A stretch of 64,000 nt of DNA from Xanthomonas citri pv. mangiferaeindicae (GCA_002240395.1 CP016836.1:1029001-1093000); one strand, 5' to 3'. Positions 1 through 9,700 are shown, numbered from the stretch's first letter. The notes: generated by a model not told the origin, from the sequence alone. Numbers and translations: made by a program.

Positions 1-58
1 ATAATTAAATTAAACCATGTTAATTTATCAAAATCCACCACCCCAATGCTTAATTCAT

Positions 59-334
59 CTATTTTAAAAGGAAGTGTTTTATAATAAAAAACATTAATGA
101 GTATAATAAGCCATTCAAGGCCACAGAAATTACCGGGACAAGGAATCCCCCGCCCTGAGACCCAAGCAAAAGCAAAGAACTTGGCCAAGCTACAACTACG
201 AACTCCTCAACGAACCCAATACGCATCAAACGTGAAAGGCTCTGGGGCGATAAATATTGCGCTGAAATAATGGTGCACGGCATCAGCATTCCAAATAACA
301 ATCCGACCACCGCAGCTTTGAGATCAGAAGTCAA
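59..334 (-). CDS. Small three-helix membrane protein, putative RHS-tip immunity protein
   Basis: This is a 91-residue, strongly hydrophobic protein with about three membrane segments (roughly residues 6-27, 42-58 and 64-88). I do not recognise the family. Its start codon overlaps the stop of the upstream RHS gene by 4 bases, so the two are very likely translated together. In RHS and other polymorphic-toxin loci the small gene directly after the toxin tip normally encodes immunity; a membrane location would fit protection from a toxin acting at the envelope. The region is clearly AT-richer than the RHS core, as expected for an exchanged toxin/immunity tip. The immunity role is inferred from position only. 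Confidence 0.6.
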   Translation of the reverse strand: MTSDLKAAVVGLLFGMLMPCTIISAQYLSPQSLSRLMRIGFVEEFVVVAWPSSLLLLGSQGGGFLVPVISVALNGLLYSLMFFIIKHFLLK

Positions 335-3300
335 TTCCCGCCTCCCTCAATCCCATCCAGAAATGCACGCGGACGAATTGAGCTTGGCGTCTCTATCTCC
401 ACGCTACCAAGAACGCTTCGAACAAAACTGACGCAATTATTACCTGTGAAAGTGTAGCTCCCAGGATTTGCCGCCACTCCATCAATCACGGATTGCATGG
501 TTTTGTCCTGCTCTGGCGACGTTTTAATAGTTTTACATTCCTCCGCGCTACCTGAGTCCGGCTTTACCACACCGGGCGTCCCAGTAATAGCCCGCCCACT
601 AGCCGCCTTCGGATAGTAGCCCACAGTTGAAGTTGGGTTACTCCCTACACCAATTCCAATATGGCCCCAGATGTTGGGGCCACTTCCAGAATAAGTACAA
701 ACTAGTGCGTCAAGTCCGAGAGGATCCACTAGACGGACGGGGTTGTTACGAACATAGGAGTAGGTATTCAAGCCGCCCGCCAGACCAATCGGGTCACTCT
801 GCAAGTACGTCCCAGTACGGCCGTCATAGTCGCGGAAGCCGTTGTACCAGAAGCCGGTCTCAGCATCGTAGTACTGCCCGGGGAATCCCAGGTTGTAGTC
901 GCCCAACGAGTTGCCCAGTACAGCACGATCATAGGCGTGATTGGCGGCAATCCAGCGCGCTGTCTGGTTGCCATCGCTCACGACTTCTGGCCGCCCCAAC
1001 CGGTCAGCGTGGGTGAAATAGAGCCGCCCGCCTCGCACCAAACCGATCGGTTCGCTTCCCATCCAGATGTAGTCAGTCCATTGCCCGTTGGTCAGCTCCG
1101 ACATCAGGGTGTTCTGGCCGCCATGAACGAAACGACTGCTACCCAAGGGGCCGCTTTTGCTGGTCCGCTGTCCTAGTGCGTTCACCGTGTACGTGGTGGT
1201 GCCCGCAGGGAATGTTGTGGTGACATAATTTGGATTGGCGTAGGTGCTCGGGGTACTTCGCGTCACCGCTGACAATCGGTTGAAGCTGTCATAACGGTAT
1301 GTCGCGGCCGCCCCGCCTAGGGACTGAGACGTGCGGTTTCCTCGGCCGTCATACGTGAACTGCAGATCCGACGACAGCAGGCGATTGCTACCTGCGTCGA
1401 CCAGGTAGGTCTCATTCGACATCGGCCACTGATGGCGAGTCCGGTTGCCGTTGGCATCGAACGCGAAGCTCTGATTGCCCACCGGGGCACTGATGCTGGT
1501 CAACCGCGACAGTGCGTCATAGCCAAATTCCTGGTTGAACTGGGGGCGCGACCAATTACCCACAGTCACGAGCTCATCAATGGCGTTGTAGCCGTAGTCG
1601 TGACCCAGCATGGCATGATCATGCGTCTGAACAAGCCGCCCATCCAGATCGTAGACACGCTCCTTGGGCAAACCATTACCGTAGACCAGCCGTGTCATTG
1701 CCCCTGTCGGCGAGTACTTGAACTGATCGGCCACAGTGCGGGTGACGCCATTGATCGTGGCTTGGATCACTGCCAGCTTGCCGAGGTGATAGCCGTAACC
1801 GATCGATGTACCGCCTGGGTAGCTGACGCCGCCAAGGCGACCGAACGCATCGTAGGCGTAGTGTGTCCAATCATCCGAATTGGGCGTCACATCTCGTGTA
1901 ACGGTGATCGCGCCCTCGGCCGTGTAACCGAAGTGACGGGTGCTCGTCGGGGAGTCGGCATTGCACAGACGACCTTTTCCGTTGTCGCACCAGTCGTATC
2001 CGTACGCGAGGCTCGCAGTACCGCTGCTCGTTCCGATCAACCGGCCCAGCCCGTCGTAGGTGTAGGCCAGCCAGCTGCCGTCATTACGTGTCATCCGGGT
2101 GTTCAGCCCCGCCGCGTTGTATTGGAATGACGTGACGCCAGTGTCGGGACTGGTTTGCTTCAGCACTTGGCCAAAGCCGTCGACCACATAGACGGTGGCG
2201 TTTCCCCGCGGGTCTGTGACCTTGGTTGGCAGATCGAGAGCGTTGTATTGGTAGTCGGTCGAATTCCCCAGCGCATCGTCTGTCCGAATCCGACGGTTCA
2301 GCGCGTCATAGTGATGCGTGGTGACATGGTTGTAGGCGTTCTTCTCGATCAGTACGTTGCCGTTGAGATCGTAGGTGTAGGTCGTCAGCTGACCGTTGTT
2401 GCCTCGGACCCCGCGCACGCGGCCGAGTTCGTCGTAGTCGACGATTCGACGGTAGGCGATACCGTCATTGGACGACAGCGCGTCTACCGATGTCCGAGGG
2501 CCGGACACGATATCGATCTCGATGCCCATGGGGTCGTAACAGATGCCTGTACGGGGATCGCACCATCCCCTCTCCGGCGGGTCCGGCCGTGTCGGTGGCG
2601 GATTCGTACTCGGCATCGCCGGGATCCGGAAGCTACCAGAAGCCGCGATTTGCAGGTTTGTACCGCCTGACGGCGAAATGCCATGGATGTGGATCGTCTT
2701 GCCGCCGTGCTGCTGGCGCATGGCGGTGGTGATGGAGATGGTGAACCGATGCGCGCTTCCTTGCGATTCACAGGATGCCGCGACGGCTGACTCGCTCGGC
2801 AGGTTGGCGTTATAGCCGCTGAACCCAGTGCCCGATCCCGCCGGACCGCCCAGGTACATGTGCACCGGGATCGGCGCGTCATAGTAGGAAGCACACGCCC
2901 ATCCCGAAACCGAGTAGCCGGCCCCTTCGTTGCCGAACACGCCATCGATGACGCCACGGATGGTGCTGTCCGGCGGTGCCGGTCGCGCACCGCTACGCAC
3001 GACGGTCTGCGTCACCAACGACATGGGATCCAGGGTGTACTCGATCACGGCATGGCTGCCACCATCCTCCGGCTCGGACTCGGCCACCAGGCGTCTCGCG
3101 GCGTCGTAGGCGTAGGTCCGCACCTGACCATCGGGTTGAGTGACTGCGCCCAGCAGCCCACTGGAGAGGTACCGATACGTGGTATCAGCCGGGGTGCCGG
3201 TCGGGAAACGGCGGGCACGGACCAGCCGGCCGCGCGGGTCGTAGGCGAACTCCGCCACGTCACCATTCAAGCCGGTGACCTTGCCCGGCTGCCCAAGCGC

Positions 3301-5181
3301 GTTGTGATCCGAGAACGTCACGGCGCCAATGCTGCTTTCCTCAGCAATCTGTGCACCCGTCGCATCGTAGCGGCTGATGACCTGGTCACCGGTGCCTGCA
3401 ATGGGACCATCGACGGTGGTCGAGGCGAGCATGCCATTGCCATGCACGGTGTAGGCGAACGTTGTCTTGCGCACCTGCCCGGCAACACCATTCGCGCTGA
3501 GGTTCTTCATCGCAATCGATGTCGGCCGGTCCTTGCTGTCGTAGGTCCATGTGGTTTCGACCTGGCCGACCAGGGTCTGACGGGTCATCCGGTTGGTTAC
3601 GCTCCAGGCGTAAGTCGTCGTGCGCTCCACGGGCGATCCGACCGCCTCGCGCAGCTCCAGCAGTTGCCCCCTCGCGTTGTAAGTGGTGTACGTCTTGTTG
3701 CCGTTGAAATCCTCGGCAATCGACGGATAGCCATTTGCGTCATAGATGATGGCCTTGCTGGCCGCCGCGCAGTGCGCTGAGGCGAGCCCGATGGTCGCGA
3801 TCAGCTTGCCGTTCTCGAACTCATAGCTGGTCTGCTTGCCCAGCGGATTGGTGACGATCGCACGCCGGATCGTTCCTGCTGCTGCATTCGCGGCCGTCGC
3901 CGTCGGCACGCTGGCGGTGGTCCGCAGCCGGTCGCCGACAGACATCGGGACGCTGCAGACACGCGTTCTCGTGTCGCAAACGCCGCCAGACGGCGGCGGC
4001 GGCGGTGGACGCGGCGCAGGCGGCGCCGACGCGTTGAGCTCATAGGCGAATGTGTAGCGCTCGACACCGCCGGCATGCTCGCTCAACGTGGCGCGTCCAT
4101 TCGCGTCGTAGGCGAAGTTGGAGTAGCGCAAGCCATTGAACGACTTGCCGGTCAGACCGCCCGGGAAGCGCGCGTCCTCGTAGTGATACTGCACTGTCGT
4201 GCCAGGCGCACCGGGCGGGGTCGCCGTCGCCAGCCGGTGACGGCCACTGCCAAGCGCATTGGCGGTATAGGTGAAGGTGTAAGCGTTGCCAGCCGGGTCC
4301 GTCACCTTCGTCAATTGGCCGTTGCTCCAGGTGAACTGGACGTAGCGGCCAGAGGTGTGGGTCACCCGCTGCAGATAGTTGTTGGTATAGCTGAAAGTCC
4401 ACGCCACACCCTGGCGGCTGGCCAGCCGGGTGATATAGCCGTTGATGTTGTACTGCTCGACCAGCCCTTCTTCGGTGTTGTGCGTATAGACGTTGCCCGA
4501 CAAGGTGACATAGGCAATGGCCTGGGCCTTGTCTTCTTCCCAGCGGCCCGACGCGGTGCGGTTGAACTTGATCCGCCGCCCATCGGGGCGCTGCAGCCAT
4601 AGGTTGGCCGCATCCGCACCGGTCTGGGACGCCGTCAGCGAGTAGTCGAAATTGCTCAGCCAGTGCTGGCCAAACAGTCCCACGCCGCTCCAGTAGTGGT
4701 TATAGGTACGGGCGAGGAACAGGCCCATCTCGCCTTCGGCCTCGAAATCCGACTCGAATTCCACCTTGTTGCCGGTGGAAAAAACGACCGGATTGCCTGC
4801 GGTCTCACTACACGGAGCATCAGGATTCTTGCTTTGGCTTGGTTCACCCGGATCGCCAAGATTGGGCCTGACCGCCTTGACTGTTGCCAGTGTCGGAATA
4901 CCGCCACCACCACCGCCCCTCGGCGCAGTCACGGTCATTGTGCTGAAGTTGACAATCCCTCCACTACTGCCGACCACACGGGGCGCAGTGACACGCACTG
5001 CAGCCATGTTGGTGGCGCCGCCAGTAGTTTCGGCGACATAGGCGACCGCACGAACGGTCTGCAACGTCTTGGTTGCCAACGCCCCCCCGGGGGCCAACAC
5101 AAGGCCTGCTACTGCTGCGAGAGCGAAACCTTGAAACGCCTTGCTGGAACCAATTTCCGCCGGCACGCCCATCCTGCGCAT
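331..5181 (-). CDS. Secreted RHS-repeat protein with papain-like (NlpC/P60/LRAT-type) C-terminal tip
   Basis: A protein of about 1616 residues. I place the start at 5181, where an AGGGAG ribosome site lies 6 bases upstream and a signal peptide follows (MRRMGVPAEIG then FALAAVAGLVLAPGGALA); a longer in-frame start at 5286 is possible. The N-terminal third has the DUF6531-like segment (DPCSETAGNPVVFSTGNK), followed by many YD/RHS repeats and the core-terminating motif NNPVRLVDPLGL. The 126 residues after DPLGL form the variable tip: an early WGHIGIGVG histidine motif and a later GNNCVSFVRS cysteine motif. This His-then-Cys order is typical of permuted NlpC/P60 or LRAT-like papain folds, so a peptidase, amidase or acyltransferase toxin is plausible. 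Two proline-rich linkers followed by CDxRTxxCxxPM motifs interrupt the repeats. Confidence 0.88.
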   Translation of the reverse strand: MRRMGVPAEIGSSKAFQGFALAAVAGLVLAPGGALATKTLQTVRAVAYVAETTGGATNMAAVRVTAPRVVGSSGGIVNFSTMTVTAPRGGGGGGIPTLATVKAVRPNLGDPGEPSQSKNPDAPCSETAGNPVVFSTGNKVEFESDFEAEGEMGLFLARTYNHYWSGVGLFGQHWLSNFDYSLTASQTGADAANLWLQRPDGRRIKFNRTASGRWEEDKAQAIAYVTLSGNVYTHNTEEGLVEQYNINGYITRLASRQGVAWTFSYTNNYLQRVTHTSGRYVQFTWSNGQLTKVTDPAGNAYTFTYTANALGSGRHRLATATPPGAPGTTVQYHYEDARFPGGLTGKSFNGLRYSNFAYDANGRATLSEHAGGVERYTFAYELNASAPPAPRPPPPPPSGGVCDTRTRVCSVPMSVGDRLRTTASVPTATAANAAAGTIRRAIVTNPLGKQTSYEFENGKLIATIGLASAHCAAASKAIIYDANGYPSIAEDFNGNKTYTTYNARGQLLELREAVGSPVERTTTYAWSVTNRMTRQTLVGQVETTWTYDSKDRPTSIAMKNLSANGVAGQVRKTTFAYTVHGNGMLASTTVDGPIAGTGDQVISRYDATGAQIAEESSIGAVTFSDHNALGQPGKVTGLNGDVAEFAYDPRGRLVRARRFPTGTPADTTYRYLSSGLLGAVTQPDGQVRTYAYDAARRLVAESEPEDGGSHAVIEYTLDPMSLVTQTVVRSGARPAPPDSTIRGVIDGVFGNEGAGYSVSGWACASYYDAPIPVHMYLGGPAGSGTGFSGYNANLPSESAVAASCESQGSAHRFTISITTAMRQQHGGKTIHIHGISPSGGTNLQIAASGSFRIPAMPSTNPPPTRPDPPERGWCDPRTGICYDPMGIEIDIVSGPRTSVDALSSNDGIAYRRIVDYDELGRVRGVRGNNGQLTTYTYDLNGNVLIEKNAYNHVTTHHYDALNRRIRTDDALGNSTDYQYNALDLPTKVTDPRGNATVYVVDGFGQVLKQTSPDTGVTSFQYNAAGLNTRMTRNDGSWLAYTYDGLGRLIGTSSGTASLAYGYDWCDNGKGRLCNADSPTSTRHFGYTAEGAITVTRDVTPNSDDWTHYAYDAFGRLGGVSYPGGTSIGYGYHLGKLAVIQATINGVTRTVADQFKYSPTGAMTRLVYGNGLPKERVYDLDGRLVQTHDHAMLGHDYGYNAIDELVTVGNWSRPQFNQEFGYDALSRLTSISAPVGNQSFAFDANGNRTRHQWPMSNETYLVDAGSNRLLSSDLQFTYDGRGNRTSQSLGGAAATYRYDSFNRLSAVTRSTPSTYANPNYVTTTFPAGTTTYTVNALGQRTSKSGPLGSSRFVHGGQNTLMSELTNGQWTDYIWMGSEPIGLVRGGRLYFTHADRLGRPEVVSDGNQTARWIAANHAYDRAVLGNSLGDYNLGFPGQYYDAETGFWYNGFRDYDGRTGTYLQSDPIGLAGGLNTYSYVRNNPVRLVDPLGLDALVCTYSGSGPNIWGHIGIGVGSNPTSTVGYYPKAASGRAITGTPGVVKPDSGSAEECKTIKTSPEQDKTMQSVIDGVAANPGSYTFTGNNCVSFVRSVLGSVEIETPSSIRPRAFLDGIEGGGN

Positions 5182-5397
5182 ACACCACTCCCTGGCACAG
5201 CCGACTGATGCCCCCTGCATCGCGCCGCGTGCAAGCAAGAAGCTGCACCTCCCAGTCATCAATGTCAATAGGGCGTCAAAGCCCACGAGCGGACATATGG
5301 CGCGCCATCTTCACCACGAGAAGCGGCCAACAAACCAGATGCTCGAGCTTGGGAGACAAATCATTTCTACGCGTCACTGTGGTGCGCGCTCATACAC

Positions 5398-5414
5398 TGC
5401 GACAAACAGTCGCA
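5398..5414. promoter_or_regulatory. Inverted repeat TGCGAC-N5-GTCGCA, candidate operator
   Basis: The 17-base sequence TGCGACAAACAGTCGCA has perfect 6-base arms around a 5-base spacer. It lies 57 bases before the DUF2946 gene start and between divergent genes. A near-identical copy (15 of 17 bases, opposite orientation) lies at 15870-15886, which suggests a shared regulator. I cannot name the factor. Confidence 0.4.
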
Positions 5415-5470
5415 CCCAGTGTCTACTCATGTGCGCTTCCACCTCCGACACCCGCGGCTAGACTTCCGTC

Positions 5471-5872
5471 ATGTCCGGGAGCCGCCGTTTCAGACGCGCA
5501 TTCGCATGGCTGTCGCTGACGGCCATGCTGCTGCTCGCGTTGCTGCCCTCGGTCGGCCGCCTCGCCACCGCGCACCATGACGCCCCACGCACGATCCTGA
5601 TGGAGCTGTGCACCACGGGCAGCGACAAGCTGGTCAGCATGGTCGACCCGTTCGCGCTGCTGGAGACGCCACCGCCCGCGCCGATGGACCACGGCGACAT
5701 GCCGGATTGCGCTTACTGCCCGCTGCTTGCGACCACGCTGATCGCGGTGCTGTGGCTGGTGTGGTCGCTGGCGCCGCGTATCGCCTCACCACTCCCCGTG
5801 CTGCGCACGCCTCGCGTGCATACGCGGCACCCCTGCGGCCTGGGCTCACGCGGACCACCGTTGGCGGCCTGA
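5471..5872 (+). CDS. DUF2946-family exported/membrane protein
   Basis: A 133-residue protein with an N-terminal hydrophobic segment (about residues 12-30, LSLTAMLLLALLPSVGRLA), a short periplasmic part containing MDHGDMPDCAYCPLL, and a second membrane helix (about 79-100). The CxYCP motif with nearby His and Met residues is the hallmark of DUF2946 proteins, which often sit beside TonB receptors and PepSY proteins for copper or other metal uptake; that neighbourhood is seen here. A probable intrinsic terminator follows directly, so this gene may be transcribed separately from the receptor or the hairpin may attenuate read-through. The metal role is inferred from context and the metal-binding-like residues. 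Confidence 0.75.
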   Translation: MSGSRRFRRAFAWLSLTAMLLLALLPSVGRLATAHHDAPRTILMELCTTGSDKLVSMVDPFALLETPPPAPMDHGDMPDCAYCPLLATTLIAVLWLVWSLAPRIASPLPVLRTPRVHTRHPCGLGSRGPPLAA

Positions 5873-5883
5873 TCCAAGCCGCC

Positions 5884-5911
5884 GCGACCTGACGGGTCGC
5901 CTTTTTCGTTT
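5884..5911 (+). terminator. Intrinsic terminator or attenuator after the DUF2946 gene
   Basis: GCGACC and GGTCGC form a 6-base stem with a 5-base loop (TGACG), followed directly by CTTTTTCGTT. It sits 11 bases after the DUF2946 stop and before the TonB receptor. Confidence 0.6.
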
Positions 5912-5956
5912 GCGATGGCCGCGCGGTGCGCGGCGTCGTGCGTGCGCGCGTGACCA

Positions 5957-8221
5957 ATGCCGCGCCGCACGCATCACCGGATTCTGCCCATGCTTCGTTC
6001 CATCCCGTTCGGGCTGCTGTCAGCCCGCGGCGCGCCGTGCGCCTTTCGATCGTCGGTTCCGCTCGCCGGGCTGATGGCCCTTGCGCTGTCGCCCTCCGCG
6101 CTGGCGCAATCGCGCCCGCACTCCGATCGCTCGCCCACCACGCTCGATGCCTTGCAGGTCCGCGGTCAGCGCTTGCACGCACTCGACACGCCCCAACAGA
6201 CCGGCAGCCGCCTCGACCTGACCCAGCGCGAGACGCCGGCCTCGCTGCAGGTGATCGACCGCGAGGAGATCGCGTGCCGGGGCGCTCGCACCACCCGCGA
6301 GGCTCTCGCGCTGGCGCAGGGCGCGATGGTCGGCAACGTGCCTGGCAATCCCGCGGTCGTGACCCTGCGCGGTTTCAGCGGCAACACCGTCTCGGTGCTG
6401 CACGACGGCGTGCGCCTGGGCGCATCGACCTTCGTTACCCGCGATCTCGACACCTGGTCACTGGAACGCGTGGAGGTCCTGCGCGGCCCGGCCTCGGTGC
6501 TGTACGGCGAAGGCGCGATGGGCGGCGCGATCAACCTGGTCACGCGTCGGCCCAGCACAGACGGCACCGCGATCGACGGCATGTTCGGTATTGGCAGCTT
6601 CGGCACGCGCCGCGCCGGACTGGGCCTCAATCAACCGGTCTCCGACACGCTCGCGGTTCGGCTCGACGCCGGTGGACTGCGCGCCGACAGTCTCTACGAC
6701 ATCGAGCGCAACGCGGTCGAGACGTCCACGTTGTCGGCGAGTGCGGCATGGACGCCGCGCGAGGCGCTGTCGATGCTGCTCTCCTGGCAACACGCGCAGG
6801 ACAAGAGCACCGGCACCTATCAGGGCGCGCCGATGATCGCCATCGAAGACGCGATCGCGCCATCGCGCGTGGTGCGCAGTGCCGATGGCCTGGTGATCGA
6901 CCGCGCCACCCGCCACACCAACTACAACCCGATCGGCGCCTACAGCGGCGCTCGCAGCAACCTGCTGCGCTGGAACACCACACTCGCGCTGTCGCCGACT
7001 TGGCAATTGCGCAACGACCTGGCGCATTACCGCGCCGATCGCGACTTCGTCTATTCCGACGACTGGCGCTACGACCGCAGCACCGGCCTCTACGCCCGCG
7101 GCGTGCAGCGCGTCTTCCACGATCACCGTTTCTGGAATGAGCGGCTGGCCCTCGCCTACGACGGCCCGCTTGCGGGGCGGCGTAATCGCTTCACCATCGG
7201 TGTGGAGATCAACGACACCAACTTCGTCAATCCACGCCAGAGCGGCGCCACCACGCCGGTCACGCCGATCGACCCAGTGCTGGGCACATTCCCCGGCGCC
7301 GACTCGGCCGCCTATACCAGCGACCAGATCTTCCGGACCGGGCTGCGCACGCATGCGGTGTTCCTGGAAGACGCCTTCAACCTCACGCCGCGCTGGCTGC
7401 TGGTCGGCGGGGTGCGCTATGAGCGGATCGACCTCGACCGCAGCATCGACGACCGCATCAGCGGCACCCGGACGACGTTCGCGCCGCGCTACACGCCGCT
7501 GTCGTGGCGCCTGGGCAGCGTGTTCGACCTGCGCGACCACCTGCAGTTGTACGGCCAGGTCTCCACCTCCGCCAGTCCGGTCTCGAGCATGCTCACGTTG
7601 CAGACCGCCTCGGGCCGCTTCGACCTGACCGATGCACGCGCGGCCGAAGTCGGCCTGAAGGTCGAAGCCTGGGAGGCACGCCTGTCGCTGACCGCCGCCG
7701 CGTACCGCATCGAGCGCGACGGCATCCTGACCCGCGATCCGGCCAACCCGATGATCAGCGTGCAGGGCGGCCGCCAATCCTCGCAGGGCCTGGAACTGGC
7801 AGCCGACCTGCAGGCCACGCGCGGCCTGCGGCTGGAGGCCTCGACCACCTGGGGTCGTGCGCGCTTCGATGAACTGATCGAGGCCGGTGGCGCTGATCGC
7901 CGTGGCAAGCGCCCCAGTAATGTGCCCAATGGCACTGCATCGCTCGCAGCGACGTATCGCTTTGCCACCATGCCCCTCTCGCTCGGGGCCAGCGGCCACC
8001 ACGTCGGCGGCTTCTACACCGACAACGCCAACACCTACTACGTGCGCGGCCGCACGACCTTCGATGCCTGGGCCGGCTACGACTGGCCTCGCGTTTCGCT
8101 TGCACTGCGCGTGCGCAACGCCGGCGACGCCCTCTACGGCGAGTATTCCGGCTACCCGGCCACCCATGTCTACCTCGGTGCGCCGCGCAGCGTCGAGATG
8201 ACCCTGCGCACGCGGTTCTGA
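5957..8221 (+). CDS. TonB-dependent outer-membrane receptor
   Basis: A 754-residue receptor that would import a metal chelate or siderophore through the outer membrane using TonB energy. It has an N-terminal export signal (SVPLAGLMALALSPSALAQ), a plug domain with VIDREEI, VVTLRGFSGNTVSVLHDGVR and VEVLRGPASVLYGEGAMGG, and a beta-barrel ending in an aromatic residue (MTLRTRF). The start is uncertain: ATG at 5957 and ATG at 5990 are both in frame and neither has a convincing ribosome site. The PepSY gene starts 7 bases after the stop, so the two form an operon. The substrate cannot be read from the sequence; DUF2946 upstream and PepSY downstream favour a metal or ferric/cupric chelate. Confidence 0.9.
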   Translation: MPRRTHHRILPMLRSIPFGLLSARGAPCAFRSSVPLAGLMALALSPSALAQSRPHSDRSPTTLDALQVRGQRLHALDTPQQTGSRLDLTQRETPASLQVIDREEIACRGARTTREALALAQGAMVGNVPGNPAVVTLRGFSGNTVSVLHDGVRLGASTFVTRDLDTWSLERVEVLRGPASVLYGEGAMGGAINLVTRRPSTDGTAIDGMFGIGSFGTRRAGLGLNQPVSDTLAVRLDAGGLRADSLYDIERNAVETSTLSASAAWTPREALSMLLSWQHAQDKSTGTYQGAPMIAIEDAIAPSRVVRSADGLVIDRATRHTNYNPIGAYSGARSNLLRWNTTLALSPTWQLRNDLAHYRADRDFVYSDDWRYDRSTGLYARGVQRVFHDHRFWNERLALAYDGPLAGRRNRFTIGVEINDTNFVNPRQSGATTPVTPIDPVLGTFPGADSAAYTSDQIFRTGLRTHAVFLEDAFNLTPRWLLVGGVRYERIDLDRSIDDRISGTRTTFAPRYTPLSWRLGSVFDLRDHLQLYGQVSTSASPVSSMLTLQTASGRFDLTDARAAEVGLKVEAWEARLSLTAAAYRIERDGILTRDPANPMISVQGGRQSSQGLELAADLQATRGLRLEASTTWGRARFDELIEAGGADRRGKRPSNVPNGTASLAATYRFATMPLSLGASGHHVGGFYTDNANTYYVRGRTTFDAWAGYDWPRVSLALRVRNAGDALYGEYSGYPATHVYLGAPRSVEMTLRTRF

Positions 8222-8228
8222 GACGCGC

Positions 8229-9629
8229 ATGGCCACCTCCACACCCGCCCTGCGCCCCGGCAACGATCGTTACCGCCTGTTCTGGCGCTGGCACCTCTAT
8301 GCCGGCTTGTTCGTCGCGCCCTTCCTGCTGGTGCTCGCGGTCACGGGCGCGATCTACCTCTTCAACGACGAACTCAACGACGCGTTCTATCCGCAACTGC
8401 GCTTCACGCCCGCGCCCTGGGCGCAGCGTGTGCCGCTGGGCGACATGATCGACGCCGCCTACGCCGCCGTACCCGACGCCACGCCCACCCGGATCGACCT
8501 GCCGGCCGACCCCCGACGCGCCGCGCAGGTGCATCTGGCGATCACTGACGGCGCGAGCCGCATCGCCTACGTCGACCCCGGCGACGGCACGGTACTGGGC
8601 GTCCTCGCACCCGCGCGGACACTGGTCGGCATCGCGGACCGGCTGCACGGCTCGCTGATGCTCGGCACCTTCGGCCGCTACGTGATGGAACTCGCGGCGT
8701 GCTGGACCGTGGTTCTGATCGTCAGCGGCCTGTATCTGGGCTGGCCGCGCGCAGCCGACGGACGCGGGTGGCGTGTCGCACTGCCCAACCTGCGCAGCGG
8801 CGGCCGCATGCGATGGAAATCCATCCATCGCGCTACGGGACTCTGGGTCGCACTGCTGGTGCTGTTCCTGGTCGCGACTGGCCTGCCCTGGGCGGTAGTC
8901 TGGGGCGGCTGGATCCGCGGCGGCGCCGAACTCATCGGCGAAGGCTACCCCGCCGTCTACCGGCGCTACGCCGCGCCGCAGGCACCCCAGGTCGGCGATG
9001 CCTTCAACGATGTGCCGTGGACCCTGCAACACGCACCGATGCCGGCCGCCGGTGCAACATCGGCCCACCACGACCATGCCACCCTTGCACCGGAACCCGG
9101 CGCCCAGCACTGGACGACGACCGGCCTGGAACGCGCGATCGCCCACGTCCGCGCCGCCGGCACCGACGACGAACTGCGCGTGTTCCTGCCCAGCGAAGCG
9201 CGCGGTGCGTTGATGGCCTACACCTATCCCGCGCGGCCGCAGGGTCAGGTGACCTACCACTTCGACCGCGAAGGCACGCTGCTGATCAGCACCGGCTTCG
9301 ACGACTACGGCGTCGTGGCCCAGGCGATCGAACTGGGCGTGCAACTGCACATGGGCAACTACTTCGGGCGTCTCAACCAACTGGTGATGCTCGCCGCCTG
9401 CATCGGCGTGGTCGTACTGGTCGTGACCGGCACCACCATGTGGTGGCGCCGCCGCCCGCCTGGCCGCATCGGCGCACCGGGCAGCACACGCATGCCGACC
9501 CGTGCCCTGCTCGCACTGCTGCTGATCTCGGCCATTGCACTGCCGCTGCTTGCCGCCTCGCTGCTCGTCGTGCTCGCCTTCGACCGCTGGGTGCGGCCGC
9601 GTGTGGCGCTGTTGCGGTGGCTGCGGTGA
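8229..9629 (+). CDS. PepSY-domain membrane protein (reductase-like)
   Basis: A 466-residue inner-membrane protein of the PepSY-associated TM family, often linked to reduction or uptake of ferric siderophores and other metals. Visible features are an N-terminal helix after WRWHLYAGLFVAPFLLVLAVTG, a PepSY-like periplasmic part, the RWKSIHRATGLW motif before another helix, and two C-terminal helices ending in RWVRPRVALLRWLR. A loop near residue 278 contains a His-rich stretch (AHHDHATLAPEPGAQHW) that could bind metal. It is translationally close to the upstream TonB receptor. A degraded second copy of parts of this gene lies at 11881-12012. Confidence 0.88.
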   Translation: MATSTPALRPGNDRYRLFWRWHLYAGLFVAPFLLVLAVTGAIYLFNDELNDAFYPQLRFTPAPWAQRVPLGDMIDAAYAAVPDATPTRIDLPADPRRAAQVHLAITDGASRIAYVDPGDGTVLGVLAPARTLVGIADRLHGSLMLGTFGRYVMELAACWTVVLIVSGLYLGWPRAADGRGWRVALPNLRSGGRMRWKSIHRATGLWVALLVLFLVATGLPWAVVWGGWIRGGAELIGEGYPAVYRRYAAPQAPQVGDAFNDVPWTLQHAPMPAAGATSAHHDHATLAPEPGAQHWTTTGLERAIAHVRAAGTDDELRVFLPSEARGALMAYTYPARPQGQVTYHFDREGTLLISTGFDDYGVVAQAIELGVQLHMGNYFGRLNQLVMLAACIGVVVLVVTGTTMWWRRRPPGRIGAPGSTRMPTRALLALLLISAIALPLLAASLLVVLAFDRWVRPRVALLRWLR

Positions 9630-9683
9630 GTGCGCGCTGCCGGACCGCTGGACGTATGCGCATCCGGCCTCATCATGCGTGAA

Positions 9684-9700
9684 ATGTAATGTTATTACAT
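9684..9700. promoter_or_regulatory. Zur-like palindrome upstream of the second TonB receptor
   Basis: ATGTAAT-GTT-ATTACAT is a perfect 7-base inverted repeat with a 3-base centre, preceded by GAA so that the left side reads GAAATGTAAT. It resembles the gammaproteobacterial Zur box pattern (GAAATGTTAT...ATAACATTTC) and is strikingly AT-rich in GC-rich surroundings. It lies 62 bases before the receptor start. Assignment to Zur rather than another Fur-family regulator is inference. Confidence 0.5.

Noticed and set aside
6458..8263. A 601-codon minus-strand frame opposite the first TonB receptor
   Set aside because: It is the mirror frame of a high-GC gene; it has no domain pattern while the plus strand gives a full receptor.
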